36,374 bases of DNA, taken from Actinomycetes bacterium (GTDB lineage Bacteria > Actinomycetota > Acidimicrobiia > Acidimicrobiales > Aldehydirespiratoraceae). The stretch is from positions 1 to 36,374 of the forward strand of contig JAJRXC010000108.1 of NCBI GenBank assembly GCA_024276495.1, read 5' to 3'. The translations under genes were made by a program, and so were the position numbers. The notes below the pieces were generated by a model. It searched no databases and was not told the DNA's origin. It worked only from the letters and a program-made list of their open reading frames with translations. Shown here in pieces: positions 1-8,070 of this stretch (its first letter is position 1; every line of letters begins with the position of its first letter).

Positions 1-2
1 CG

Positions 3-101
3 GACGGTTTCCATCCCAAGCAGCCCGGTCGGGTGATCATGGCCGAGTTGATCGCGGACGCCATCTTCCCGAACTGGGTTCCGCTCGAGGACGAGAGCTG
101 A
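3..101 (+). CDS. SGNH/GDSL-family hydrolase, C-terminal end only
   Basis: Only the last 32 codons lie in the window, ending in TGA at 99-101. The peptide opens with DGFHPKQPGRVIMAELIAD. A D-x-x-H motif followed by P and G-x-x-x-M-A is the hallmark of block V in SGNH/GDSL esterases, where the Asp and His complete the catalytic triad. The rest of the gene lies to the left of the window, so substrate and localisation cannot be judged. It converges on the aldehyde dehydrogenase, with 96 bases between the two stop codons and no clear terminator hairpin there. The call rests on one short motif, so confidence is moderate. Confidence 0.55.
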   Translation, partial: DGFHPKQPGRVIMAELIADAIFPNWVPLEDES

Positions 102-197
102 TCGTCCCGGTCGCCGCCGTGCCGTGCGGCCTTCACCTCGAAGGACCTCCGCGGGTTCGGCTCGTCGGCTCCCTCGTTCCGTCCGAGCCTCGAACGG

Positions 198-1559
198 TTA
201 GTTCACGACCACCGTCTTCGCGTTGAGGAACTCGCGCATGCCGACGTGTGAGAGCTCACGGCCGTAGCCGGAGGTCTTGATCCCGCCGAAGGGCAGCCGC
301 GGGTCGGACGCCACGAAGGCGTTGACGAAGCAGGAGCCCGCCTCGATCTCGTCCCGTGCGATCCGCTCACCGCGTGCGAGATCCCGGGTGAACACGGCGC
401 CCCCGAGACCGAAGACCGAGTCGTTGGCGACGGCGATGGCGTCCTCTTCGTTCGCCACCGTGATGACGCTCGCGACCGGGCCGAACGTCTCCTCGTGGTA
501 CACGGGCATCGACCGGGTCACGTTCGTGAGCACGGTCGGCGGGTAGAACGCACCGGGGCCGTCGGGAACGACCCCGCCGGTGACGAGCGTCGCCCCGGCG
601 TCGACGGAACGCCGGACCTGATCGTGGAGCTCGTCGCGCAGGTCGACGCGCGCCATCGGCCCGATCTCGGTGTCCTCGTCGAGCGGGTTCCCCATCTGGT
701 AGCTCTCCATGGCCTCGACGAGCCTGCCGGTGAACTCCTCGACCACGGCCTCGTGCACGATGAACCGCTTCGCGGCGATACACGATTGGCCGCCGTTGAG
801 CAGCCGGCCGGTGGTGCACGCACGCACCGCGAGGTCGAGGTCGGCGTCCTCGAGGATCAGGTACCCGTCGGATCCGCCGAGTTCGAGCACGGTCTTCTTC
901 AGTTCCGTGCCCGCCTTGGCCGCGACGGCCCTTCCTGCGAGGTCCGAGCCGGTCAGCGTCGCGGCGACGATCTCGTGGCTCTCGATGACGCCGGCGACGC
1001 GTGACGAGGAGATCACGAGCGTCCGGAACAGCCCGTCGGGGAAGCCGGCGTCCACGATCATCTCGTCGATCGCGAGCGCGCAGCCCGTCACGTTCGACGC
1101 GTGCTTGAGCACACCACCGTTGCCCGCCATGAGCGCGGGTGCGGCGAAGCGCATCACCTGCCAGAGCGGGAAGTTCCAGGGCATGACCGCCAGGATGACC
1201 CCGAGCGGCCGGTAGGCGACGTAGCTCTTCGTGCGCCCGGCCTCGATGTGCTCGTCGGCGAGGATCGCCTCCGCCTCATCGGCGTAGTACCGGCACACCC
1301 AGGCGCACTTGTCGGCCTCGGCGCGGCCCTGCGTGACCGGCTTGCCCATCTCGCGGGCCATCAGATCGGCGAGTTCCTCGCGGCGGTTCTCGAGGATGTC
1401 GGCGAGACGCAGCATGTGCTCACGTCGCACACCGAGGGGTGTGCGCGCCCACTCCTTCTGGAGCCGTCCTGCGGTCTCGAGGTGTCGGGCGACCTCCTCG
1501 GCGGTCGTTTCCGTGTAGGTGGCGATGATCTCGCCGGTGGTTGGATCGACGGAGTTCAC
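198..1559 (-). CDS. NAD(P)-dependent succinate-semialdehyde dehydrogenase (aldehyde dehydrogenase family)
   Basis: 453 residues, the usual length of the short Sad/GabD1-type succinate-semialdehyde dehydrogenases, which oxidise succinate semialdehyde to succinate in the cytoplasm. Visible motifs are the PWNF cofactor loop (about 127-130), the general-base motif ELGGSD (Glu226) and the catalytic GGQSCIAAKRF (Cys260). The cofactor-site stretch reads LKHASN rather than the commoner LKHAPN. The start is GTG at 1559, preceded by AAAGGAG with a 5-base spacer. A possible -10 box (TAATGT, 1615-1620) implies a leader of about 45 bases. It appears monocistronic: no GABA transaminase lies beside it, so the substrate could be another semialdehyde. 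The family assignment is firm and the substrate is inferred. Confidence 0.88.
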   Translation of the reverse strand: MNSVDPTTGEIIATYTETTAEEVARHLETAGRLQKEWARTPLGVRREHMLRLADILENRREELADLMAREMGKPVTQGRAEADKCAWVCRYYADEAEAILADEHIEAGRTKSYVAYRPLGVILAVMPWNFPLWQVMRFAAPALMAGNGGVLKHASNVTGCALAIDEMIVDAGFPDGLFRTLVISSSRVAGVIESHEIVAATLTGSDLAGRAVAAKAGTELKKTVLELGGSDGYLILEDADLDLAVRACTTGRLLNGGQSCIAAKRFIVHEAVVEEFTGRLVEAMESYQMGNPLDEDTEIGPMARVDLRDELHDQVRRSVDAGATLVTGGVVPDGPGAFYPPTVLTNVTRSMPVYHEETFGPVASVITVANEEDAIAVANDSVFGLGGAVFTRDLARGERIARDEIEAGSCFVNAFVASDPRLPFGGIKTSGYGRELSHVGMREFLNAKTVVVN

Positions 1560-1643
1560 GGCTGCTCCTTTGTCTGTGGATCAGGGTGGTCGTGATGGTG
1601 CGGCAACACGGGTCACATTAGACCCAGCGCGACGCCCGGATGC

Positions 1644-2276
1644 TCAGGCCGACAGCAGCCCGCGGACCTCGTCGTCCGTTGTCTGGGTGAAGTCCGAGTA
1701 GTGCCAGCCCACCGCGTAGAAGGGCTCCGGTGTGGCGAGGGCGATCATCGCATCGGCGATACCGGCGAGCTCCTCGGTGGTCGACCGCGGTGCCACGGGT
1801 ACGGCGACGGTGATCGATGCGGCCCCGCTCGAGCGCACGGCCTCGATCGCGGCGCGCATCGACGCCCCGGTGGCGATGCCGTCGTCGACCAGGATCACGT
1901 GCTTGCCCTCGAGGTCGAGCGGTGGGCGGTCGCCGCGGTAGGCGCGCTCGCGCCGCTCGAGCTCGATGAGCTCACGCTCGGCGACGGCGGCGATGGTCGC
2001 CTCACCGATGTCGAGGTTCCGGACGGCGACCTCGTTGAGGACCCGGACGCCCCCCGAGGCGATCGCCCCCATGGCGTACTCCTCGTGCCCGGGCACGCCG
2101 AGCTTTCGCACGAGGTAGACGTCGAGCGGGAGCCCGAGGTGCCGGGCGACGGCCGCGGCGACGGGGACCCCACCGCGCGGGAGCCCGAGGACGATCCCGT
2201 CGTCGACCTCACCGAGCTCGCGAGACAGGTGCTCCCCGAGGAGCTCGCCCGCCTGAACACGATCGCGGAACTGCAT
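1644..2276 (-). CDS. Phosphoribosyltransferase-family protein
   Basis: About 210 residues of type I phosphoribosyltransferase fold. The PRPP-binding loop VDDGIATGAS lies at about 130-139, and an N-terminal GLPRGGVPVAAAVA stretch is typical of the stand-alone PRTase-domain proteins often annotated only as phosphoribosyltransferase. There is no recognisable hood domain of a known purine or pyrimidine enzyme, so no substrate is assigned. Two in-frame ATG codons exist, at 2285 and 2276. I prefer 2276 because a GATAAT -10-like box lies 7 bases upstream, matching other apparently leaderless genes here. The gene lies downstream of the M20 peptidase on the same strand with about 77 bases between them, so it may have its own promoter. 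Confidence 0.75.
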   Translation of the reverse strand: MQFRDRVQAGELLGEHLSRELGEVDDGIVLGLPRGGVPVAAAVARHLGLPLDVYLVRKLGVPGHEEYAMGAIASGGVRVLNEVAVRNLDIGEATIAAVAERELIELERRERAYRGDRPPLDLEGKHVILVDDGIATGASMRAAIEAVRSSGAASITVAVPVAPRSTTEELAGIADAMIALATPEPFYAVGWHYSDFTQTTDDEVRGLLSA

Positions 2277-2283
2277 CCCCCTC

Positions 2284-2289
2284 ATTATC
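2284..2289 (-). promoter_or_regulatory. Candidate -10 box for a leaderless phosphoribosyltransferase mRNA
   Basis: GATAAT on the minus strand ends 7 bases before the ATG at 2276. The spacing matches the leaderless pattern seen at several other genes in this window. No clear -35 is visible. Confidence 0.35.
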
Positions 2290-2353
2290 GCGCCGGGACC
2301 CGGGCGTGTGGCGTCGAGTCGCGCGGTACGTCGCGGGCCACGACGCCGGACGC

Positions 2354-3838
2354 CTACGAGGCGTTGCGGATGAGGCGGCAGAAGAAGGAGACCGCTGCTT
2401 CGGCGTCCGAGGTGCGGATCCGTTCCCCCGTGCCGTGGATGGCCCCGAAGGTGTCCTCGACCTCGCCCGTGAACGGAGCGAACCCGTAGACGTCCCCCGC
2501 GATGTCGGCGAAGTACCGCGAGTCGGTCGCACCGGTGAGCGTCCAGGGAGCGACGACCGCGTCGGGGAACGTCTCCTCGATGCTCGTCGCCAGGACGTGC
2601 CAGGTGTCCGAGTCGGTGGAGGAGACGCCGCTCGGTTCGGCGCGCATCTCCCCGTACGGCTCGATGCCGATCCCCTCTCCGACGACCCGACGCACGTGCT
2701 CGACGGTGCTCGCGATGGTGTCACCGGGGAGGATCCGGAAGTTGACGACGGCGCGGGCTTCCTGGGGGAGGACGTTCGGCTTGACGCCACCGGAGATCAT
2801 CGTCACTGCGGTCGATGTGCGGATCGTCGCGTTCGTGCTCGGCTTGGCGCTCATCATCTTCGCAACGGCGGGACCGGTGATGGCGAGGTTCGTGAGGATC
2901 GGACGCAACATGGGACCGAGCGCCGGCCCGAGGGCCTCGAACATCGGTGCGAGGATCGCCACCCGGGCCGGGACCGGGTTCGTCTCGAGGGCGTGGATCG
3001 CCGCGGCGAGCGTTCCGATCGCAGTCGTCGGTTGCGGGACCGAGGAGTGGCCGCCCTCGCCCGTCGCGGTGAGCTCGAGATCGACGTACCCCTTCTCCGC
3101 GGTCTTGACCAGCGCGACACGACTGTCGGTGAGCGGCGGGAGCGAGTCGGCGACCGCTCCGCCCTCGTCGACCACGAACCACAAGCGAACCCCCAGGTCG
3201 GTGAGGAGCCGTGCGAGGTGCGCGGCACCCTCGGCCCCGCCGAGCTCCTCGTCGTGGCCGAACGCGAACATCACGGTCCTGGAGGGCTCGAAACCGGTGT
3301 CGAGGAGATGCTCGACGGCCTCCATGACGGCGATCAGCGGGCCCTTGTCGTCGAGGGCGCCCCGGCCCCAGAGGAAGCCGCCACGGGTGTCCCCGGCGAA
3401 CGGGTCGACGTCCCAATCGCCTTCGGTGCCGGGCTCGATCGGGACCACGTCCATGTGGGCCATGAGCAGGATCGGGTCGGCGTCGGCATCGGTTCCCGGC
3501 CAGGTGTAGAGCAGCGAGAGGTCGTTGACGGTCTCGATGGTGCACCGCTCGTGGATGAGGGGGTAGGTCTCGCGCAGGAACGCGTGGACGGCCAGGATGT
3601 CGCCGGGGTCGTTGCGTTCACGCTCGACGTGCACGACGGTCTCGAGCCGGATGGCCTCGGCGAGATGCCCGAGGAACGCAGCGCCGTCGACGTCCGGCTC
3701 GATCGCGGCCGGGGCGCGTTCGCGTGTCTGCGATGGTCGGTCGCCGGAGCGTCGTCTGCCCACGGTCGCTCCGACCACGCCGGCGACGGCGGCGCCGACC
3801 GCCGCGGTCGTGACGGCGATCGTCGTAGATCTCTTCAC
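2354..3838 (-). CDS. M20-family metallopeptidase, membrane-anchored (carboxypeptidase S / PM20D1-like)
   Basis: 494 residues from a GTG start at 3838. The start is chosen because GGAGG sits 6 bases upstream; a longer frame reaching 3949 would run into the preceding gene and adds only Arg/Pro-rich sequence. The N-terminus has a hydrophobic Ala/Val segment (about 6-27), either an uncleaved signal anchor or a signal peptide. Dizinc-site motifs follow: MAHMDVVP (His128, Asp130), GRGALDDKG (Asp163), GHDEELGG (Glu197/Glu198 as base and ligand) and a C-terminal IHGTGER carrying the last His. The ELGG/EGA and EKGYVDLEL stretches resemble the carboxypeptidase S/PM20D1 branch, which cleaves peptides or N-acyl amino acids. 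It follows the luciferase-like oxidoreductase by 82 bases and is probably cotranscribed with it. Confidence 0.85.
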   Translation of the reverse strand: MKRSTTIAVTTAAVGAAVAGVVGATVGRRRSGDRPSQTRERAPAAIEPDVDGAAFLGHLAEAIRLETVVHVERERNDPGDILAVHAFLRETYPLIHERCTIETVNDLSLLYTWPGTDADADPILLMAHMDVVPIEPGTEGDWDVDPFAGDTRGGFLWGRGALDDKGPLIAVMEAVEHLLDTGFEPSRTVMFAFGHDEELGGAEGAAHLARLLTDLGVRLWFVVDEGGAVADSLPPLTDSRVALVKTAEKGYVDLELTATGEGGHSSVPQPTTAIGTLAAAIHALETNPVPARVAILAPMFEALGPALGPMLRPILTNLAITGPAVAKMMSAKPSTNATIRTSTAVTMISGGVKPNVLPQEARAVVNFRILPGDTIASTVEHVRRVVGEGIGIEPYGEMRAEPSGVSSTDSDTWHVLATSIEETFPDAVVAPWTLTGATDSRYFADIAGDVYGFAPFTGEVEDTFGAIHGTGERIRTSDAEAAVSFFCRLIRNAS

Positions 3839-3920
3839 GCTGGGCCTCCTCGGACGTTTCGGCGTCGACGACAGGGTACGGCGCGCCACGATGTGACGCC
3901 GGGAACGCCGGGGAGGGGCT

Positions 3921-4943
3921 TCACCCCCGACGGACCACGTCGGCGACATCCGTGCCGAGGAGCTCGATCGAGCGGAGGACCCGGTCGTGGGGCATGGTGC
4001 CGACGCTGATGTGGAGCATGAACCGGGAGATGCCGAGAACCTCCCGCCACCGGAGGATCTTCCGGGCGACCCGTTCGGGATCCCCGAGCACGAGGGACCC
4101 CTCCGGTCGCCGCATCGCGTCGAACTGCGGACGCGTCATCGGTCCCCAGCCGCGTTCGCGCCCGATGCGGCTCATGGCTCGTACGTAGGACGGGTAGAAG
4201 TCCTCGGCCGCTCGATCGGGGTCGTCGGCGACGTAGCCGTGCGCGTGGACGGCGAGCGGGATCGAAGCCGGATCGAAACCCGAGTCCTCCAGGGTGCGGC
4301 GGTACAGATCGGCGAGCACCGCGAAACGGTCGGGGCTCCCGCCGATGATCGCGAGGGCGACGGGCAGGCCGCGCCTCGCGGCACGCACGATCGAAGCCGG
4401 TGTGCCGCCGACGCCGACCCAGACGGGGAGCGGATCCTGGATCGGTCGCGGGTAGACGCCGATGTCGTCGATCGGCGACCGGAACCGTCCCGACCAGGTG
4501 ACGTGCTCGGAGTCGCGCACGGCGAGGAGGAGGTCGAGCTTCTCGGAGAAGAGCTCGTCGTAGTCCTCCAGGGAGTACCCGAAGAGGGGGAACGATTCGA
4601 TGAACGAGCCGCGCCCGACCAGCAGCTCGGCCCGACCGTTGGAGAGGAGGTCGAGGGTCGCGTACCTCTGGAACACGCGGACCGGATCGTCCGACGACAG
4701 GACGCTCACGGCCGGGCTGAGGCGGATCCGCTCGGTGCGGCTCGCGATGGCGGCGAGGACCACCGACGGGGCCGAGGATGCGAAGTCGGGCCTGTGGTGT
4801 TCCCCGATCGCGTAGACGGCGAGCCCGACCCGGTCGGCGAGCGCGGCCTCGTCGACCACCCGGCGGAGGCGTTCCCCCGCATCGGGCGTGTCGCCGCCCG
4901 GGTCGGGGATCAGCTCGGCGAAGGTGGTGAGGCCGAGTTCCAC
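3921..4943 (-). CDS. LLM-class flavin-dependent oxidoreductase (bacterial luciferase-like)
   Basis: 340 residues of luciferase-like TIM-barrel fold using FMN or F420. Visible family marks are AIGEHHRPDF (about 45-54), the RIRLSPAVSVLSSDDP stretch after the second barrel strand, NGRAELLVGRGSF near 100-115, and PLPVWVGVGGTP at mid-protein. The tail LGISRFMLHISVGTMPHD is typical of the class. The start is GTG at 4943 with GAGGAGA 5 bases upstream. A TAGCCT at 4974-4979 could be its -10 box. It heads a likely two-gene unit with the M20 peptidase. Substrate is unknown; many paralogues occur in actinomycetes, and the sequence alone does not separate FMN from F420 use. Confidence 0.85.
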   Translation of the reverse strand: MELGLTTFAELIPDPGGDTPDAGERLRRVVDEAALADRVGLAVYAIGEHHRPDFASSAPSVVLAAIASRTERIRLSPAVSVLSSDDPVRVFQRYATLDLLSNGRAELLVGRGSFIESFPLFGYSLEDYDELFSEKLDLLLAVRDSEHVTWSGRFRSPIDDIGVYPRPIQDPLPVWVGVGGTPASIVRAARRGLPVALAIIGGSPDRFAVLADLYRRTLEDSGFDPASIPLAVHAHGYVADDPDRAAEDFYPSYVRAMSRIGRERGWGPMTRPQFDAMRRPEGSLVLGDPERVARKILRWREVLGISRFMLHISVGTMPHDRVLRSIELLGTDVADVVRRG

Positions 4944-5119
4944 GATGTCTCCTCGTCGGGTGTTGGGGGATCGAGGCTACCGTCGGTCACAGGCTCGCCC
5001 GACGGCGCCGTCGGGCGACCGGACCCGCACGGTGTCGCCGTCGGCGACGCTTCATCGTTCACCAGAATCCGGAGGTGTTCGACGCAACCGCCGTACCTGT
5101 TCGGATCCAGATCGACGGG

Positions 5120-5148
5120 TTGACACTGAGTGAACGATCATTCATAAT
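5120..5148 (+). promoter_or_regulatory. Near-consensus sigma-70-type promoter of the SDR-TetR operon
   Basis: TTGACA at 5120-5125 and CATAAT at 5143-5148 are separated by exactly 17 bases, the best match to the housekeeping consensus in the window. Transcription would start near 5155, giving a leader of about 30 bases before the ATG at 5186. Confidence 0.75.
5127..5145 (+). promoter_or_regulatory. Operator copy 1, imperfect palindrome
   Basis: TGAGTGAACGATCATTCAT is an imperfect palindrome of the TGAnTGA..TCAnTCA type typical of TetR-family operators. It fills the spacer between the -35 and -10 boxes. Confidence 0.7.
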
Positions 5149-5166
5149 GAGTGAGCGTTCATTCAT
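5148..5166 (+). promoter_or_regulatory. Operator copy 2, tandem repeat of copy 1
   Basis: TGAGTGAGCGTTCATTCAT matches copy 1 at 17 of 19 positions and lies exactly 21 bases (two helical turns) downstream, over the -10 edge and the expected transcription start. Confidence 0.7.
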
Positions 5167-5185
5167 CAACGGAGAGCGAGTGACC

Positions 5186-6127
5186 ATGGCGTGGACGACG
5201 GATGAGATCCCCGATCTCTCGGGGAAGGTCGCCGTGATCACCGGCGCCAACAGCGGGCTCGGTCTCGAGAGCGCCGGGGCGCTGGCGCGCGCGGGCGCGC
5301 ACGTGGTCATGGCCGTGCGCGACGTCGAGCGGGGTGGCGCGGCGATGGAGGCGATCATCGCCGACGACCCGGCGGCGTCCCTCGAGGTCGTGCACCTGGA
5401 CCTGGCGTCGATGGCCTCCATCAAGACGGAGGCGGCGTCGATCCTTCGGACGCACCCCACCGTCGACATCCTCATCAACAACGCAGGCCTCATGGCGCTC
5501 CCGCAGCAGCGAACCGAGGACGGGTTCGAGATGCAGCTCGGCGTCAACCACCTCGGACACTGGGTCCTCACCGCGAAGCTCCTCCCCGGGATCGTCGCGT
5601 CGGACGCAGGACGCGTGGTCTCGGTCACGAGCATCGCCAGGCTCATCGGCAAGCCGGTCGATCCCGACAACCCACACCTCGAGGGCAGGTACGACCCGTG
5701 GCGGGCGTACGGGCAGTCGAAGCTGGCCAACTACCACTTCGCCCTCGGTCTCCAACGGGCGTTCGAGGAGCACGGCGTTCGGGCGGTCAGCACAGCGGCC
5801 CATCCCGGGCTGTCGAGGACGAATCTCCAGGCACGCACCGTCGAGGAGGGAGGCGCCGGCACGTCGGGATCGGTGTCGGCGTGGCTCGCGGACACGACCG
5901 GCTCGGACCCCGCCGAAGGCGCGCTCCCGCAGCTCCGGGCGGCGACCGACCCCGGGGTGCTCGGAGGTGAGCTCTTCGGCCCCCGATGGGTGTCGAAGGG
6001 GCCCCCGGTGCGCAGGCCCCTCGTGCGGCGCCGCAGCCTCGATGCGGCCGTCGAGCGACTGTGGGACGTGTCGACCACCGAGACGTCGGTGTGGTTCGAC
6101 TTCGATGCGGCGATGGCGCGGTCGTGA
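5186..6127 (+). CDS. Short-chain dehydrogenase/reductase (retinol dehydrogenase-like SDR)
   Basis: 313 residues. This is a classical-type SDR with Rossmann motif TGANSGLG (19-26), NNAG (98-101), catalytic Ser149, Tyr175 and Lys179 (Y-x-x-x-K), and HPGLSRTNL after the active site. Length and the DNPHLEGRYDPWRAYGQSK loop fit the retinol dehydrogenase/protochlorophyllide reductase-like branch; the substrate is unknown. ATG 5186 is preferred over GTG 5180 because GGAGAG at 5171-5176 is 9 bases from the ATG but only 3 from the GTG. It is the first gene of an operon with the TetR regulator (TGATG junction, one shared base), behind a promoter carrying two operators, so it is probably induced by a ligand of that repressor. 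Confidence 0.88.
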   Translation: MAWTTDEIPDLSGKVAVITGANSGLGLESAGALARAGAHVVMAVRDVERGGAAMEAIIADDPAASLEVVHLDLASMASIKTEAASILRTHPTVDILINNAGLMALPQQRTEDGFEMQLGVNHLGHWVLTAKLLPGIVASDAGRVVSVTSIARLIGKPVDPDNPHLEGRYDPWRAYGQSKLANYHFALGLQRAFEEHGVRAVSTAAHPGLSRTNLQARTVEEGGAGTSGSVSAWLADTTGSDPAEGALPQLRAATDPGVLGGELFGPRWVSKGPPVRRPLVRRRSLDAAVERLWDVSTTETSVWFDFDAAMARS

Positions 6128-6705
6128 TGAGCCCGGCCACCCGGGTGGACAGGCCGGCGGCGATCCGGCGTGCGATGCGTGAACTGGTCGCCGAACAGGG
6201 GTTCCACGGGGCGTCGATGAGCGCCGTCGCGCAAGCGGCAGGTGTCGCCACCGGCACCGCGTACGTGCACTACGACTCCAAGGAGGCCCTGGTGTGCGCG
6301 GCGTACGCCGAGGCGAAGCAGGAGATGAGCCGGGCCGTCGTCGCTGCGGTCGACCCGCACGCCCGACCGGAGGAGCGGTTCAGGCAGATGTGGCGCGCTG
6401 CGTACGAGTACATGACGTCCAACCCCGGCCAGGCACGGTACCTGATGCAGGTGGATGTGTCCCCCTACGCCGATCGGGCGCGCAGCAAGGTGAAGGAGGG
6501 CAACGACCCTCTCGTCATCGAGGCATCGAGGCCCGATATCGTCGGCCTGCTCGTTGCGCTGCCCATCGACGTGGTGTACTCGCTGAGCCTCGGCCAGGCG
6601 GTTCGCCTCGCGGCGGGCGGCATCGAGCTGAGCGACGACGAGGTCGATACGGTGATCGATGCCTGCTGGCGGGCGATCACGAGACCTTCGGCGGCCTCCC
6701 CCTGA
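6127..6705 (+). CDS. TetR/AcrR-family transcriptional regulator
   Basis: 192 residues. The N-terminal helix-turn-helix lies at about 10-55, with MSAVAQAAGVATGTAYVHY as the recognition region and the following SKEALV typical of TetR regulators. The C-terminal ligand domain is not assignable. The ATG at 6127 overlaps the SDR stop by one base (TGATG), which suggests translational coupling and rules out longer upstream starts as needed. The gene is cotranscribed with the SDR from the promoter carrying two TGAGTGA-type palindromes, so the simplest model is that it represses its own operon (inference). It converges on the MFS gene, 30 bases away. Confidence 0.88.
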   Translation: MSPATRVDRPAAIRRAMRELVAEQGFHGASMSAVAQAAGVATGTAYVHYDSKEALVCAAYAEAKQEMSRAVVAAVDPHARPEERFRQMWRAAYEYMTSNPGQARYLMQVDVSPYADRARSKVKEGNDPLVIEASRPDIVGLLVALPIDVVYSLSLGQAVRLAAGGIELSDDEVDTVIDACWRAITRPSAASP

Positions 6706-6735
6706 CGGGCGGCCGTACCGCGTCGGCCCACCGCA

Positions 6736-8022
6736 TCAGGTGATGCAGGCGCCCTCGGCCCCGTGACGGGGATCTCGCAGGAGGAGCGCAGCGACGACCG
6801 CACCGGCCATGGCGACGACGTCGACGACGAGCACGAACGAGATGGGGACCCAGGTGACCACGACACCGATGGCGAGGGGAACCAGTGCGATGGGTGCCAG
6901 GAGCGTCCCGAGCAGCGCGACGCAGGTCGCTCGCAGGTGGTCGGGCGCCATCTCGAGGATGATGTTGGAGTAGCCCAGCCGCACCCCGCTCATCGTCGCC
7001 CCGACGAGGAAGAACGTGAGGAACAACGGCAGCGGCCCGACGACGAACGCGGCGATGCCCGCGAGCACGGCGCCGAGACCCGCCAGGGACGTGCCGACGA
7101 TCACGGTCCGGTTGCCGAGCCGGTCGCCGAGGTAGCCCCACAGGAGGTTCGACAGCGCAGCCCCGGTCATCTGCGCCGCGAGATAGAGACCGACGGACGC
7201 CGGGGGAACGCCGATGTCGTTGAGCGCGAACAGGACGAAGAAGGGCGCCGACAGCACCATGACGGCGGTCAGGCCCCGTGCGGTGATGAGTCGCCGGAAG
7301 TTCCGGTTCACCTTCGTCAGGTGCACGGCCCTCACGAGGGAGTCCCGGAAGGACTCCGTCTCGCGTTCGTGGGTCGAGGGTGGTTCCCGGACCAGGGCGA
7401 TGCCGCCGAACGCGACCAACAGGAACGCCGAGGCGAGCGCGAAGATGAGCGCGAAGTTCATCGGGTAGGGGATGCGTTCGGGATCAGAGAGGATCCATGC
7501 GACCACCCAACCGGCCCCGATGGCGAGCGTGTAGCCGATCAGCTGTTTCCATCCGATGAACCTGCCCCGCCGTTCGGTGGGGATCGCCTTCGCGAACACG
7601 TCGGCGTACACCACCGACCCGACCCCGCCTGCGAGGGAGAACGATGCGAACAGTGCGACGAGGAGGATGAGAACGACGCGGGGTGCGTCGAGGGCGAACA
7701 GTGAGGTGACGACGGCGAGGAGGCCCCACGACACCCAGCGCATCGTGATGATCCACATCAGGATCGGCTTCTCGTACCGCCGGGCCTCGACGTGGTAGGC
7801 CGTGAACAGTTGCGGGACCACCTCACCGATCTGCTGGGCGACCACCATCAGGCCGATGACGACCGTCGAGGCCGTCAGCGTCGCGATGAAGGACGGCAGC
7901 ACGGTGTTGATGTTCGAGAACGCTTCCGAGAGCTGGAAGAACACGCCGTGGATGAGGCCACCGGTGAAGTTCCTCCGGTAGTCCGCCGGCGGGGCGGTGT
8001 CCTGGAGCGGCGGTGACTGCAT
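6736..8022 (-). CDS. Major facilitator superfamily transporter
   Basis: 428 residues with about 12 hydrophobic segments arranged in two halves around a charged central loop (about 205-235, ending in DSLVRAVHL). The intracellular loop between helices 2 and 3 carries a GEVVPQLFTAYHVE stretch rather than the classic GxLaDrxGrr. The second half has LLWGYLGDRLGNRTVI, a good match to the signature loop. Most likely a proton-coupled exporter or importer in the inner membrane; no substrate can be named. There is no Shine-Dalgarno sequence. TACCCT at 8030-8035 lies 7 bases before the ATG, so translation is probably leaderless. It is convergent with the TetR gene and shows no operon partner. Confidence 0.87.
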   Translation of the reverse strand: MQSPPLQDTAPPADYRRNFTGGLIHGVFFQLSEAFSNINTVLPSFIATLTASTVVIGLMVVAQQIGEVVPQLFTAYHVEARRYEKPILMWIITMRWVSWGLLAVVTSLFALDAPRVVLILLVALFASFSLAGGVGSVVYADVFAKAIPTERRGRFIGWKQLIGYTLAIGAGWVVAWILSDPERIPYPMNFALIFALASAFLLVAFGGIALVREPPSTHERETESFRDSLVRAVHLTKVNRNFRRLITARGLTAVMVLSAPFFVLFALNDIGVPPASVGLYLAAQMTGAALSNLLWGYLGDRLGNRTVIVGTSLAGLGAVLAGIAAFVVGPLPLFLTFFLVGATMSGVRLGYSNIILEMAPDHLRATCVALLGTLLAPIALVPLAIGVVVTWVPISFVLVVDVVAMAGAVVAALLLRDPRHGAEGACIT

Positions 8023-8029
8023 ACCCCCC

Positions 8030-8035
8030 AGGGTA
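8030..8035 (-). promoter_or_regulatory. -10 box for a leaderless MFS mRNA
   Basis: TACCCT (TAnnnT) on the minus strand, 7 bases upstream of the ATG at 8022. No clear -35 is seen. Confidence 0.45.
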
Positions 8036-8070
8036 CCGACATCTCCCCCCCACCGACAGGCGTCTCGGGG

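Noticed and set aside
2306-4009. Long plus-strand open frame opposite the M20 peptidase
   Set aside because: Low-complexity Arg/Asp/Gly-rich translation with no family motif; the minus strand carries the real gene with a good ribosome-binding site.
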